A program made the translations under genes and the position numbers. From Microthrixaceae bacterium (GTDB taxonomy: Bacteria; Actinomycetota; Acidimicrobiia; Acidimicrobiales; Microtrichaceae): 64,000 nucleotides of DNA. Under the pieces are notes generated by a model. It did not search any database. It was given only the letters and a program-made list of their open reading frames with translations, and was not told the DNA's origin. Location of the stretch: positions 1 to 64,000 of the forward strand of contig JAMLGK010000013.1 in NCBI GenBank assembly GCA_023957995.1. The letters run 5' to 3'. Numbering within the stretch: the stretch's first letter is position 1; the number at the start of each line of letters is the position of its first letter. Positions 7,647-16,796 of the stretch are shown piece by piece.

Positions 7647-10256
7647 ATGCCCGTGCCGCTGGTACGCCGTGAGCTGCGGCACCGTCCCGGACGGGTCGCG
7701 CTGCTGGTCGCCACGGTCACCGTGGCGGTGGCGTTCACCACCGCAGCGTTCGGGTTCGCCGCCCAGGTGTCGGTCCAGTTGGATCCCCAGGACACGGACC
7801 TCGGCTCGTTGACGCTTCCCGAAGGAACGGTGGTGGTGACACCGCGCACGACCGGGATCACCACCGCCACCTCGATCGACGAGACGCTGCTGCAGACCGT
7901 GCGTTCCACACCGGGGGTGCTGACCGCCAACGGGGTGTACGACCAACCGGTCTCCTTCGCGGTGTCGGCCGAGGAACAGCCGGACCGGCCGGTCCAACTC
8001 CGAGGGCTGGTGCTGTCGTCGGCATGGGATCCCCAGCGCTGGACCGTGGTCGACGGTCGCGCTCCCGAGTCACCCGACGAGGTGGCGGTCGACATCGGCG
8101 GCTCAATCGTGGGGCGGGCTGAGCTGGGTGCCCGTCCGGCCCTCGAACTGCCCACCGGAACCCGTCGGGTGGAGGTGGTGGGACTCGTGGCACCCCCCGA
8201 TGGGAGCAGCGCGCCTTCGGACGCGCCCCGATCGGTGGCGGAGGTGGCGCTGGCCTCGGCCCACGTCGTGCTGCCCGCCGCCCACGCGGCCGACCTGCTC
8301 GGTGCTGCGGGAAAGGTGGATCGCCTGACCGTCCTACCCGCGCAGGGCGTGGATCCCCGCGAGCTGGCGGCCACCTTGCGTGAGACGCTGCCGGCCGGAC
8401 TCGAGGTGCTCACCCTCACCGACCGCTCGCAGTCGGTCCAGACCACAGTCGCGGGACTCGACAGCGGCGTGCGCGGTGCCGTCACGGGCTTCGCCCTGCT
8501 CACCGTGGCGATTGCAGCGCTCGCGGTGGCGAACGTCTACACCGTCGTGCTCGCCCAACGAACCCGTGAGCTCGCTCTGCTGCGGCTCGTCGGCGCGAGT
8601 CGCTCGCAGCTGGCCCGCACGGTGTTGGGCGAGGCTCTGGTGGTGGGGGCCCTCGGGGCGACCTGCGGTCTCGGGGCCGGAGCAGTACTCGGGTGGGCTG
8701 CAGTCACCGCGGTGGACCCGATCGGTGTGCGGGCCTCGATCGCGGTGACACTGCCGATGGTGGCGGCAGCGCTGGCGGTGGGCGTGGCGGTGACCCTGCT
8801 CGGGGCCGCCGTGCCCGCACTGCGGGTCACCAGGGCCGTCCCACTGGATGCGATCTCGGACACGGGCGCCGGGGCCGATCGCTCGGCACCGTGGTGGAGC
8901 GGTGCAGTCCTGGTGGCCCTGGGAGGCGGTGTCTCGTGGACCGCGCTGGTGGCGGGTGGGCTTGCCGGACCCGGTTGGCAGGCCGCAGCCGGCGCCGGCC
9001 TCCTGGCGGCCATGGTGGGGCTGGCCATGCTGTCGCGGTGGGCGGTGGTTCCGCTCTCGGGTGCCGCTGCGCTGCCGGCTGTGGCGCTGGGCGGCGTGAC
9101 CGCACGTCTGGGTCTGGGCAACGTCCGTCGGCGGCCGGCCCGGTCCGCCGCAGCAGCCTCCACGCTGATGGTCACCCTCGCTCTCGTGGGTGTGGTCGGC
9201 ACCACGGGTGCCAGTGCACGCGACAACGTGGAAGCACAGTTCCGCAACACCGGACCGGCCGACCTCTTCGTCGAACGCCGCGGCCTCGTCCGGGTCGACA
9301 CCCGATCGCTGTTCTCGGAGATGCGCGAGACATTCGGCCTGCTCCACGATGGCGCAGAAGTCGTCTCCCTCGAAGGCGTGCTGGTCGGTCCCGACGGCGA
9401 GGAGTCACAGGTTGCAACCTCGGGGCTGGGCCGGCTGGCACGCATGATCGACCTCGGAATCACCGGGGGCGACCCCGACGACCCGGTCGGCTCGGACATC
9501 GACGCCGCCGGCGATGGCGCTCCTGACGGGGCAATGCTCTCCGAACGCTCCGCGGAGCGCCTCGGGGTGGGCGTCGGCGATCCCCTCACACTGCGATCCG
9601 CTTCGGGGAAGGAAACCCGGGTGCGGGTGGTCGCCACCTACCGCAACACGGCGTTCGTGGGTCCGGCCGTGGTGGCGTGGCCGGCGACCGAGGAGGTCGA
9701 TGCCGAAGGCACATTCGAACTGGCGGCCCTCGATGTGTCCGACGGGGCATCGGTGCGAAGGGCCATGCGACGAGCCGAGGATGCGGCCAGCGGTTTCCCA
9801 AAGGTTCGGGTGCACACACCCGAGGAGTTCTCGGAACTGAACACCTCCGTGGCCGACACCGTGCTGAGGATCATCGCCGTACTGCTGGTGGGGTCGGTAG
9901 GTATCGGAATGCTGGGGCTCGCCTCCACCCTCGCGCTTTCGACCCACGAGCGACGGCGCGAGCTGGTGATGCTGCGCGCGGTCGGAGCATCACGGTCCCA
10001 GATCCGGTCGCTCGTCGGCGTGGAGGCAGCGATGATCGGGGCGATCGCGGCCGTACTCGGGCTCGCAGCGGGCACCCTCACAGGCTGGGCCGCCACGGCG
10101 CTGGCGCCCGGCGACCTCGTGGAGCGGACCATCGTGCCCTGGCTCGGATTGGCCGCTGTCGCCACCGCTGCAGTGGTGGTGTCGTGGCTGGTGAGTCTCG
10201 GCGTTGCCAACCGTGCGGCGCGCGTACCGCCCGCGGAAGCCGGCCGCGAGCTCTGA
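7647..10256 (+). CDS. FtsX-like ABC transporter permease (two FtsX domains)
   Basis: The 869-residue protein has the layout of large MacB/FtsX-type permeases: N-terminal TM helix (about residues 15-35), extracytoplasmic domain, a first three-helix FtsX block (about 270-400, including the LALLRLVGASRSQLART element), further TM helices, a second extracytoplasmic region, and a second FtsX block near the C-terminus (LVMLRAVGASRSQIRSLVG). The two 'R-VGASRSQ' coupling-loop motifs are the clearest family marks. No partner ATPase gene lies next to it. The neighbours are a membrane protein upstream and a convergent two-component system, an arrangement seen with export or envelope-stress permeases. Start ATG 7647 gives MPVPLVRRELRHRP, a typical permease N-terminus. 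Confidence 0.85.
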   Translation: MPVPLVRRELRHRPGRVALLVATVTVAVAFTTAAFGFAAQVSVQLDPQDTDLGSLTLPEGTVVVTPRTTGITTATSIDETLLQTVRSTPGVLTANGVYDQPVSFAVSAEEQPDRPVQLRGLVLSSAWDPQRWTVVDGRAPESPDEVAVDIGGSIVGRAELGARPALELPTGTRRVEVVGLVAPPDGSSAPSDAPRSVAEVALASAHVVLPAAHAADLLGAAGKVDRLTVLPAQGVDPRELAATLRETLPAGLEVLTLTDRSQSVQTTVAGLDSGVRGAVTGFALLTVAIAALAVANVYTVVLAQRTRELALLRLVGASRSQLARTVLGEALVVGALGATCGLGAGAVLGWAAVTAVDPIGVRASIAVTLPMVAAALAVGVAVTLLGAAVPALRVTRAVPLDAISDTGAGADRSAPWWSGAVLVALGGGVSWTALVAGGLAGPGWQAAAGAGLLAAMVGLAMLSRWAVVPLSGAAALPAVALGGVTARLGLGNVRRRPARSAAAASTLMVTLALVGVVGTTGASARDNVEAQFRNTGPADLFVERRGLVRVDTRSLFSEMRETFGLLHDGAEVVSLEGVLVGPDGEESQVATSGLGRLARMIDLGITGGDPDDPVGSDIDAAGDGAPDGAMLSERSAERLGVGVGDPLTLRSASGKETRVRVVATYRNTAFVGPAVVAWPATEEVDAEGTFELAALDVSDGASVRRAMRRAEDAASGFPKVRVHTPEEFSELNTSVADTVLRIIAVLLVGSVGIGMLGLASTLALSTHERRRELVMLRAVGASRSQIRSLVGVEAAMIGAIAAVLGLAAGTLTGWAATALAPGDLVERTIVPWLGLAAVATAAVVVSWLVSLGVANRAARVPPAEAGREL

Positions 10257-10288
10257 GCACCTGTCGGTGTGACCCTCGACCCCCGTCC

Positions 10289-11683
10289 TCAGTTCGGGGA
10301 GCGGAGCCGCACCGTGACCTCGAGTCCTCCCTCGGTGGCATCGGCCAGCGAGAGGGTGCCCCCGATGCTGTGCAGGAGTTCCTCGGCGATCGGCAGACCG
10401 AGTCCCGTACCGGAACGGCGTTGGTCACCACGCCAGAAGCGGTCCAGGGCACGGTTCTTCTCCTCATCTCCGAGGCCGGGACCGTTGTCGGCAACGACCA
10501 GCCACGGCCCCTGCTGGTCCGATCCCACCCTCAGCCACACGTGACCGTTTCGCTCGGCCGCAGCCGACACCGCGTTGTCGATCAGGTTGTCGAGAACCTG
10601 CTCCACACCGCCGCCCACCGCCAGCGCGTCGACCCGACCTTCGGTGGTCTCGAAGGACAACTCCACCCCTTCGACCTCTGCCAGAGCGGCCCAGGTGTCG
10701 GCCCTGTCGCGGGTGAGTGCAACGAGGTCGGCGACCTCGAGGGAACCGGGGCGGTGCTCCGCAGCGGCCAGTCGAAGGAGGCTTGCGACCAGCTCCGAGA
10801 GTCGGTCCACCTCTGCGATCGCAGCTGCGGTCTCGACCCGCTGGGTGTCGGGATCCATTCCTTCGGCCGACCCCAGGGCCGCGATCGCCTCCTCGGTGTT
10901 CTCCAGACGGAGGCGCAGCGCGGTCAGCGGTGTCCGGAGCTGATGGGAGGCATCGGCGACGAACTGTCTCTGTTGGGTCATCCGGGCATCCAGTTGCTCC
11001 GCCATGTCGTTCATGTGTCGCTGGAGCCCGGCGATCTCCGCGGGTGCTCCGGGTTGCTCCGGTTCCGCTGCGAGGTCGCCGGTGGAGAAGCGCTCCGCCG
11101 TGCTGACCAGGAGGCGGACGGGCCGGCCCACCCAGCGGGCCATGGCCCAGCCAACCGTGGCCGCCACCGCCAGTACCAGCACTCCCATGGCCGCAAGCCC
11201 CAGCCAGAAACGCCCGACGCGTTCGTTGAGTTCGTGTGTGCCCAGCGTGATGCGAACCGCGCCGTAGACCCGCCCGCCCGAGGCAACCGGAGCCGAGACG
11301 AACAACAGGTCGTCATCGAGGGTGTCGGACCGGCGGGTTCCGGTGGAGGAGCCACCCGACAGCGCCTGGTCGATCTCGGGACGCGTCGACAGGTCGCGGT
11401 CGATCGGTGCCTCCGTATCGATCACGGAGATCCCATCCGCGTCCGTGACCACGACCCGGGCGCCGGTGCTGTCGCTGTACCGATCGGCCACCGAGGGGTC
11501 CACCTGGCTACCGGTTTCCAGATCCTCCTCGACCAACGTGGCCAGGGTGGCCGCATCGCGTTCTGTGGCCGCCGTGAGCCGATCCACCTCGAGGGTCCTG
11601 AAGAACACTCCCAGCGGGATGCCGAGCACCAGGAGGATGACCAGCGTCAGCGCCAGGTAGCTCAACATCAACCGGCTGGTCAT
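10289..11683 (-). CDS. Sensor histidine kinase
   Basis: 464 residues: TM1 at about 6-28, an extracytoplasmic sensor loop of about 130 residues, TM2 at about 160-181, a HAMP linker, an HisKA H-box (FVADASHQLRTPLTA, His247) and an HATPase domain with N box (DNLIDNAV), G1 (VADNGPGLGDEE) and G2 (GTGLGLPIAEE). All catalytic elements are present. It starts inside the stop codon of the response-regulator gene (ATGA), so the pair forms one operon with the regulator first. The extracytoplasmic loop has no recognised ligand-binding motif. The convergent FtsX-type permease may be a target, but this is inference. Confidence 0.92.
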   Translation of the reverse strand: MTSRLMLSYLALTLVILLVLGIPLGVFFRTLEVDRLTAATERDAATLATLVEEDLETGSQVDPSVADRYSDSTGARVVVTDADGISVIDTEAPIDRDLSTRPEIDQALSGGSSTGTRRSDTLDDDLLFVSAPVASGGRVYGAVRITLGTHELNERVGRFWLGLAAMGVLVLAVAATVGWAMARWVGRPVRLLVSTAERFSTGDLAAEPEQPGAPAEIAGLQRHMNDMAEQLDARMTQQRQFVADASHQLRTPLTALRLRLENTEEAIAALGSAEGMDPDTQRVETAAAIAEVDRLSELVASLLRLAAAEHRPGSLEVADLVALTRDRADTWAALAEVEGVELSFETTEGRVDALAVGGGVEQVLDNLIDNAVSAAAERNGHVWLRVGSDQQGPWLVVADNGPGLGDEEKNRALDRFWRGDQRRSGTGLGLPIAEELLHSIGGTLSLADATEGGLEVTVRLRSPN

Positions 11684-12348
11684 TTCGGCCCGGCCGGGTC
11701 GACCACCCGGAACCCCACCCCCCGAACGGTCTCGATCAGCTCCGGTGCCAGCTTCTTGCGCAACGAGGCGATGTGCACGTCGAGGGTCTTGGTCGAGCCC
11801 CACCAGTGCTCGTCCCAGACCGACCGCATGATCTCGTCGCGCGTCACCACGGCTTCGGCATCGTCGAGGAGAAAGGCGAGCAGGTCGAACTCCTTGGGGG
11901 TCAAAGCCACCTCCTCACCCAGGTAGTCCACGTGCCGTGTGCGGGTATCGAGGTTGAGTGCACCGAGCCGACGAAGCGCACCGGCGGGTGCGGTCGACTG
12001 GTTCACCCGGCGGAGCACGGCTCTGACCCGCGCCAGGAGTTCACGGAAGCCGAACGGCTTCACCACGTAGTCGTCAGCCCCCCATTCGAGCAGCATCACC
12101 CGGTCGAGTTCGTCGCCGGCAGCGGTGACGACGATGATCGGCACCGCTGAATCGGCCCTGAGCCGCCGGCAGACCTCTCGTCCGTCGATGTCCGGCAGCC
12201 CGAGGTCGAGCAGAACGAGATCGACCGCCCCAGCGGCCAGCGCTGACGCTCCGTCGGGTGCATGGATCACCTCGAATCCCTCGCGCCGGAGGCCACTCAC
12301 CAGCGGTTCGGAGATGGAGGGGTCGTCCTCGACCACAAGGATCTGCAC
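11680..12348 (-). CDS. OmpR/PhoB-family response regulator
   Basis: 222 residues: an N-terminal receiver domain with the acidic pair EDD (Asp8/Asp9), phosphoacceptor Asp48 in LVLLDLGLPDIDG, the Thr switch in VVTAAGDE and Lys in VVKPFGFREL; then a C-terminal winged helix (about residues 125-220, LTPKEFDLLAFLL... VDVHIASLRKKL-type signature). It is the first gene of a two-gene operon with the histidine kinase. A divergent promoter region separates it from the ApbE operon, so it could control that operon as well as its own; no repeated operator is obvious in the 100-bp gap. Confidence 0.93.
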   Translation of the reverse strand: MQILVVEDDPSISEPLVSGLRREGFEVIHAPDGASALAAGAVDLVLLDLGLPDIDGREVCRRLRADSAVPIIVVTAAGDELDRVMLLEWGADDYVVKPFGFRELLARVRAVLRRVNQSTAPAGALRRLGALNLDTRTRHVDYLGEEVALTPKEFDLLAFLLDDAEAVVTRDEIMRSVWDEHWWGSTKTLDVHIASLRKKLAPELIETVRGVGFRVVDPAGPK

Positions 12349-12450
12349 CGTCCCAGCGTCTCACGCCACTTTGTTCACCGCGACCATCTTTGCCATTTCC
12401 TAACCCGGGTCTGACCGAGACCTTGAGGGCCGCTGCGTACCGTGATGTGC

Positions 12451-12804
12451 ATGGATCGTCGAACAGGCCTCATCACCACCGCTTCGATTGCCGGAGTCAT
12501 CATCGCCGGTGCCGCGGTGATCGGCGCGAACATCCGAATCCTGGACTCCGCGTCCGCACAGCAGGTGGGGGAACTCTCGGCCACCACCGTTCCGGTCAGC
12601 ACGTTGCCGACCCTCCCCGATGCGCCGCCCGGCGCCGGGATCGACGGTGATCCCCTCACCGTGGAGATTCCCCGGAGCGAATCCGAGGACCTCAACGACG
12701 ACGACGGTCACGAAGATGACCATGACGACGCCGACGACGAGCACCGAAGCGGTGAACACGACCATGAGGAAGAGGAACACGAGGGCGGTGACGACGATGA
12801 CTGA
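12451..12804 (+). CDS. Small membrane-anchored protein with Asp/Glu/His-rich tail
   Basis: 117 residues. A single hydrophobic segment (GLITTASIAGVIIAGAAVIGA, about residues 6-26) is followed by a Ser/Thr/Pro spacer and a strongly acidic C-terminal tail (about residues 80-117) made almost only of Asp, Glu, His and Gly, e.g. DDHDDADDEHRSGEHDH. Such tails bind divalent metals, so an extracytoplasmic metal-binding role is possible; it is also low-complexity sequence and the role is inference. In-frame starts also exist at ATG 12445 and GTG 12442. It overlaps the next gene and heads an ApbE/ferric-reductase operon. Confidence 0.6.
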   Translation: MDRRTGLITTASIAGVIIAGAAVIGANIRILDSASAQQVGELSATTVPVSTLPTLPDAPPGAGIDGDPLTVEIPRSESEDLNDDDGHEDDHDDADDEHRSGEHDHEEEEHEGGDDDD

Positions 12805-13129
12805 TCGATCAGGAGCCCGCCCACGACGAAGGCACACCGCCCTCGGGACCCGCATCGCCGCAACAGGAATCGGACTCACCGGCCTGCTCGGCCTCACCGC
12901 AACCTTCACCAACGGGGCCGCTGCACAACCCGATGCTGAGGCCGCCGCCACATCAAACACCCGGACCGTCGACACCGCGACGCCGGCCGCTCCCAGCACG
13001 ACGAGCCCATCGGCGGCAGACCTGGTTCCGACGCCATCGACCACGACCCCCGTGGAGGTCCGCCGGACGGTGCCGAGCAGCCGGGCGGCTACTCCTGCCC
13101 CCGTGGCACGCTCCGGTGGTAGCAACTGA
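12797..13129 (+). CDS. Small secreted/anchored Ala/Thr/Pro-rich protein, unknown function
   Basis: 110 residues: a basic N-terminus (TDRSGARPRRRHTALG), a hydrophobic segment (about residues 20-40, ending NGAAAQP, a plausible signal-peptidase site), then a low-complexity Ala/Thr/Pro/Ser region. It overlaps both neighbours (start inside the acidic-tail gene, stop TGATG onto apbE). No conserved domain is visible, in particular no FMN-binding domain of the kind ApbE usually modifies. Third position is GC-rich as in real neighbours, which supports it being coding. Confidence 0.5.
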   Translation: MTDRSGARPRRRHTALGTRIAATGIGLTGLLGLTATFTNGAAAQPDAEAAATSNTRTVDTATPAAPSTTSPSAADLVPTPSTTTPVEVRRTVPSSRAATPAPVARSGGSN

Positions 13130-14091
13130 TGGCCACCGAGTGCACGACCGCGGTGACCGAGTCCCGGTTCCGGGCGATGGCTTCGGCGGTGCAGCTGATC
13201 CTGGTGGATCCGGCACCGGGAGCAGCGGAGTGGGCGCGGGCGCGCATCGACGAGCTCGAGGGCCGCTGGAGTCGTTTCGTGGGCAATTCGGAGTTGTCGC
13301 GACTGGTCGCGAACCCCGGACGCGACGTGCAGGTGTCATCCGACACGCTCACCCTCGTCGCCACGATGGTCCGAGCGCATCTCGAAACGGCGGGACGATA
13401 CGACCCGACGATGCTCCACCAACTTCTCGAGGCCGGCTACGACACCAGCATCGACCAGCCGGCAACCGGGTCAGGACCAACGCTGAGGTCGGTCACGGTG
13501 GACCGACCCGATCCACAAGCCGGGTTGCACCGTGTGCGAATGGACCCAGCCCGCGGGACGGTGTGGCTTCCGATGGGCCTCGGACTGGACCCGGGTGGCA
13601 TCGGAAAGGGACTGGCGGCGGACCTCGTCGTTGCCGAACTGCTCCAGAGGGGCACGCGGGGCGCCCTCGTATCGATCGGCGGAGACCTCGTTGCGGCCGG
13701 TACGGCTCCAACCGGTGGCGGTTGGCCCGTCCAGATCGAGGACCCGACCGACACCGGGGCAACTCTGTTGGAGTTGTGCATCGACGGGGGCGCAGTCGCC
13801 ACCTCGAGCACGTTGAGTCGGAGGTGGTCACACCGCGGTGCGGTTGCCCATCACGTCCTGGACCCGAGCACCGGGCGGGTCTCGAAGACCGACCTCGCCA
13901 CGGTGACAGCGGTGGCGCCGACGGGCTGGCAGGCCGAGGTGCAGGCAACAGCGGCCCTGGTCTCGGGAAGGCGAGAGGCGTTCGGGGTACTGGAGGCGGC
14001 TGGGTGCAGCGGCGTCGTGGTCACACTCGACGGAACGGTCGAGACCACTGCCGACCTGAGCGCCACGGCTGCTGGGGGGTCAGCGCCATGA
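13129..14091 (+). CDS. apbE: ApbE-family FAD:protein FMN transferase
   Basis: 320 residues of the ApbE family, which attaches FMN covalently to a Thr in target proteins, usually outside the membrane, using FAD and Mg2+. Recognisable family elements are DPGGIGKGLAADLVV (flavin-binding, about residue 160), SIGGDLVAAG, the TSSTLSRRW segment and the HHVLDPSTGRVS Mg/substrate motif near residue 245. No signal peptide is obvious, so it may act in the cytosol or use a non-classical route. Translationally coupled to the genes on both sides (TGATG and ATGA overlaps). No FMN-binding-domain substrate is seen in this operon. Confidence 0.88.
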   Translation: MATECTTAVTESRFRAMASAVQLILVDPAPGAAEWARARIDELEGRWSRFVGNSELSRLVANPGRDVQVSSDTLTLVATMVRAHLETAGRYDPTMLHQLLEAGYDTSIDQPATGSGPTLRSVTVDRPDPQAGLHRVRMDPARGTVWLPMGLGLDPGGIGKGLAADLVVAELLQRGTRGALVSIGGDLVAAGTAPTGGGWPVQIEDPTDTGATLLELCIDGGAVATSSTLSRRWSHRGAVAHHVLDPSTGRVSKTDLATVTAVAPTGWQAEVQATAALVSGRREAFGVLEAAGCSGVVVTLDGTVETTADLSATAAGGSAP

Positions 14092-14690
14092 GCCCCCAGA
14101 CATGGTGGTTCCTCACGCGAGCCGCGGGCATCGTGGCGTGGTTGATGCTGACCGCCTCGGTCCTGTGGGGCATCGTGCTCGCCTCGGGTGCATTTCCCGA
14201 GCACCGCAGGCCGGCCTGGTTGCTCGACGCACATCGTTGGCTCGGGGCCCTCACAGTCGGCTTCCTCTCGCTGCACATCGGGGCGCTGGTAGCAGACAGC
14301 TACGTGCACTTCGGACTCGCAGACATCACGATCCCGTTCGCCTCGGACTGGAAGCCCGCTGCGGTCGCGGCCGGGGTTCTCGCAATGTGGTCGCTGCTCG
14401 CGGTCCAGGTGTCGTCGTTGCTCCGCAAGCGCATCTCCAAGCGAACATGGCGGGCGATCCACCTGTCGAGCTATCCAACGTTCTTGTTGGTGAGCCTCCA
14501 CGGGGTGTTCGCCGGCACCGACGCGACCCAACCGCTGTACGGGTGGACCACCGGCGCCACGGTCGCTGCAGTGGTCGGCCTCACCGTGCACCGGCTGGCC
14601 ACCCACGGCTCCCGCCCGAGGCGGCCCTCCCGCCCGGTTCGCACATCGAGTTCACCACCGGTCGGCAACGCCCGGGTGGGTCCTCGCTGA
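14088..14690 (+). CDS. Ferric-reductase-like transmembrane (haem b) protein
   Basis: 200 residues with about six TM segments beginning TWWFLTRAAGIVAWLMLTASVLWG. Conserved-looking His residues on the helices (LDAHRWLG, LSLHIGALV, RAIHLSSYPTFLLVSLHGVF) match the haem-ligand pattern of the ferric-reductase-like transmembrane domain family (PF01794/MsrQ-like). It lies directly after apbE with an ATGA overlap. Together with ApbE it suggests a membrane electron-transfer module that moves electrons through haem and a covalently bound flavin, but the flavoprotein partner is not in this window. The C-terminal 30 residues are basic and disordered. Confidence 0.8.
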   Translation: MSPQTWWFLTRAAGIVAWLMLTASVLWGIVLASGAFPEHRRPAWLLDAHRWLGALTVGFLSLHIGALVADSYVHFGLADITIPFASDWKPAAVAAGVLAMWSLLAVQVSSLLRKRISKRTWRAIHLSSYPTFLLVSLHGVFAGTDATQPLYGWTTGATVAAVVGLTVHRLATHGSRPRRPSRPVRTSSSPPVGNARVGPR

Positions 14691-14735
14691 CACACCGCTG
14701 ACACGCCGCAGGCACAGCGGGGTCGCGGCCTGACA

Positions 14736-15707
14736 TCACGGCCTGATGGGCTCGCACGCCTCATCGCTCACGGTGCCGTCCGGGCAGATGGTGTCCGACC
14801 AGATCGTCCCGGCGGCGCTGAAGTCAACCAGGGCGGCGTCGGTGAGATCGACCCCGGTGAGATCTGCGGAATCGAGGATCACGAACATCAGAGCAGACCT
14901 GCGCATGGTTGCTCCGGTCAGGTCCGCACCGGTGAAGTCGGAGCCGCTCAAGGTGGTACCGGACCACCAACCCAGATCCGCGTTCGTGATGAGGTAGTCG
15001 AAGTCCGCGCCCCTCAGGTCAGCACCGGAGAAGTCGGCGTCCAGGAGTCGCGCTCCCTGGAACGACGTGCCGACCAGCGTCGCTCCGGACAGTTGCGCAC
15101 CTTCCAGATCCACACCCGACAGGTCACAGCCGCTCAGGTCGACGCCCGGTTCGAGCTCCGCATCGCAGTCCACCACCGGAACAGCCGTCGTGGTCGTGGA
15201 CTTCGGCGCATTCGGCGCCGCCTTCGCCACCGGGGTCGCATCGAGGCAGCCCAGAAGTGCGTGATCACCGGGACCGACGTTCACCGCAGCTGCACAGACC
15301 TGCACCTTCGACGACTTCGGCACCTGCAACGTCACATCGAACCCGGAACGTGCGCCGGCCCCTGTGGCGGCCAGCACATCGGGGCGTGACCGATCAGCGA
15401 GCACCAATGGGAGCTGCATCTCCCCGTTGACGTACACCGCCACTCGGATCGGGCCCGACGCGTTGCGGTCACCAGCCCACCCGCGCAGCGACAACTTCGT
15501 GCCCGAAGCATCGAGAGACGCATCATCGAGGCGCCCGGACGGAACATCGGAGGTCCAGGGGGCTGACGCCGGCATGCACGCCGCGGCCACGACAGCGAGT
15601 GCAGCAACAACAGATGCGGCGACACCGAAGCGACGACCCCTCAACGGGATCCGCGACACACCACTGCTGCGAATCGGAGCCGAGGTGGAGCCTGCGGGGT
15701 CGTTCAT
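14736..15707 (-). CDS. Lipoprotein-like pentapeptide-repeat protein
   Basis: 323 residues. After a cytosolic N-terminus of about 30 residues comes a hydrophobic segment ending in VVAAACMPAS, a lipobox-like site. Residues about 50-160 form a compact domain with two Cys (CAAAVNVGPGDHALLGC) resembling secreted actinobacterial domains of unknown role. From about residue 185 there are pentapeptide repeats A(D/N)LxG, e.g. GADLRGADF, SGSDFTGADLTGATM, DSADLTGVDLTDAAL, which build a right-handed quadrilateral beta-helix. A Thr linker joins the two parts. Possibly a surface protein; function unknown. Confidence 0.8.
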   Translation of the reverse strand: MNDPAGSTSAPIRSSGVSRIPLRGRRFGVAASVVAALAVVAAACMPASAPWTSDVPSGRLDDASLDASGTKLSLRGWAGDRNASGPIRVAVYVNGEMQLPLVLADRSRPDVLAATGAGARSGFDVTLQVPKSSKVQVCAAAVNVGPGDHALLGCLDATPVAKAAPNAPKSTTTTAVPVVDCDAELEPGVDLSGCDLSGVDLEGAQLSGATLVGTSFQGARLLDADFSGADLRGADFDYLITNADLGWWSGTTLSGSDFTGADLTGATMRRSALMFVILDSADLTGVDLTDAALVDFSAAGTIWSDTICPDGTVSDEACEPIRP

Positions 15708-15782
15708 GGAGTCCAGTGTGCCGGGAATCCATCGAATGGAGACACCCCGTGTCCAGCCGAGCTGACAGGGCCACGGCTGCGG

Positions 15783-16754
15783 TCAGTGTCGGAGTGCAGG
15801 CGACGGGGAGACCGGCTCGGTGCCACCCAGGTAGTTGCGGTTCAGTTCCGACGCATAGCTCCTGCCGAGCTGATGACCGTGTTCGGCCAGGAAGTCGCTG
15901 AGGCTGCGCTGTCCAGCCGGTTCGCCCTCACATGAAGCGAGACCATCCATGAGCGCGTCGAGTTCCTCGCGGTGCAGGGTCACATCACCGGTGATGCGGT
16001 TGACCAACGAGATCATGGGGAGCACGGCGGCCTTGGGGAGGTTGGCCACCACAGCGCGGGCACCAGCGGCCCTCCCGATGAGGCGTACCAGGTCACCGAA
16101 GGCGAACGTCTCGGGGCCGCCCGCGTTGCGCACCACCGTTGCGGCGTCCGGTCCGCTCGCCTCACCGAGGCAGACCATCAGCTCGGCGAGGTCCTCCACG
16201 TGGGTTGGTCGGATCGGGTACCGCCCATCGCCGGGGACCGCGAACACGTGCAGGTGCCGGAGCAACCAGGCGACGTTGTTGAGGAGGATGTCGGATCCGC
16301 CGAAGAGCACCGACGGTCGGACGATTGCGTACTCCATGCCCGAGGACTGCAGCGCTTCTTCGACCAACGCCTTGCCCCGATGGTACGAGTACGGCGAATC
16401 GGTGCTCGGGGCCATGATGCTCACGTGGACCATCCGGCGCACACCTGCACGGGCGGCGGTTTCTATGAGGGCAAGGCTGTTGGTAACGGCGTCGGTGTGG
16501 GTGAACGAGCCACGACCGAACCGCACCCAGTAGGTGTTGTAGAAGGTGTCGACCCCGTCGAAGGCGTCGGCCATCCGAGCCGGCTCGTCGAAGCGGTACC
16601 GGAACGCACGGATATCTCCGGGAACGTCCTCGGTGTGTCTCGTGAGGGTGCGGATTCCTCGCCCGCGCTCGGCCAGCAACCGAGCGATGTACGAACCCGA
16701 GTACCCGGTCGCTCCCGTGACCAGATCGGTGTGGCCCGTTTCGGTGCTGTCCAT
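15783..16754 (-). CDS. NmrA-like NAD(P)-binding oxidoreductase
   Basis: 323 residues with a Rossmann fold at the N-terminus (LVTGATGYSGSYIARLLAERG, the GxxGxxG dinucleotide motif). Later blocks MVHVSIMAP and the YSYHRGKALVEEAL helix match the atypical/extended SDR NmrA class, where the Tyr-x3-Lys pair is YHRGK. The ATG at 16754 has GGGAG 6-10 bases upstream; the frame opens further upstream but would run over the operator. It is divergent from a TetR regulator with a perfect palindrome between them, so its expression is probably controlled by that regulator. Confidence 0.82.
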   Translation of the reverse strand: MDSTETGHTDLVTGATGYSGSYIARLLAERGRGIRTLTRHTEDVPGDIRAFRYRFDEPARMADAFDGVDTFYNTYWVRFGRGSFTHTDAVTNSLALIETAARAGVRRMVHVSIMAPSTDSPYSYHRGKALVEEALQSSGMEYAIVRPSVLFGGSDILLNNVAWLLRHLHVFAVPGDGRYPIRPTHVEDLAELMVCLGEASGPDAATVVRNAGGPETFAFGDLVRLIGRAAGARAVVANLPKAAVLPMISLVNRITGDVTLHREELDALMDGLASCEGEPAGQRSLSDFLAEHGHQLGRSYASELNRNYLGGTEPVSPSPALRH

Positions 16755-16796
16755 GTTGCTTCTCCCTGTCACAGATGGATTTCTCCCACCCACCTT

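Noticed and set aside
9677..11926. A 749-residue plus-strand open frame over the permease and kinase genes
   Set aside because: Antisense to the kinase with Arg-rich low-complexity translation; the kinase motifs are on the other strand.
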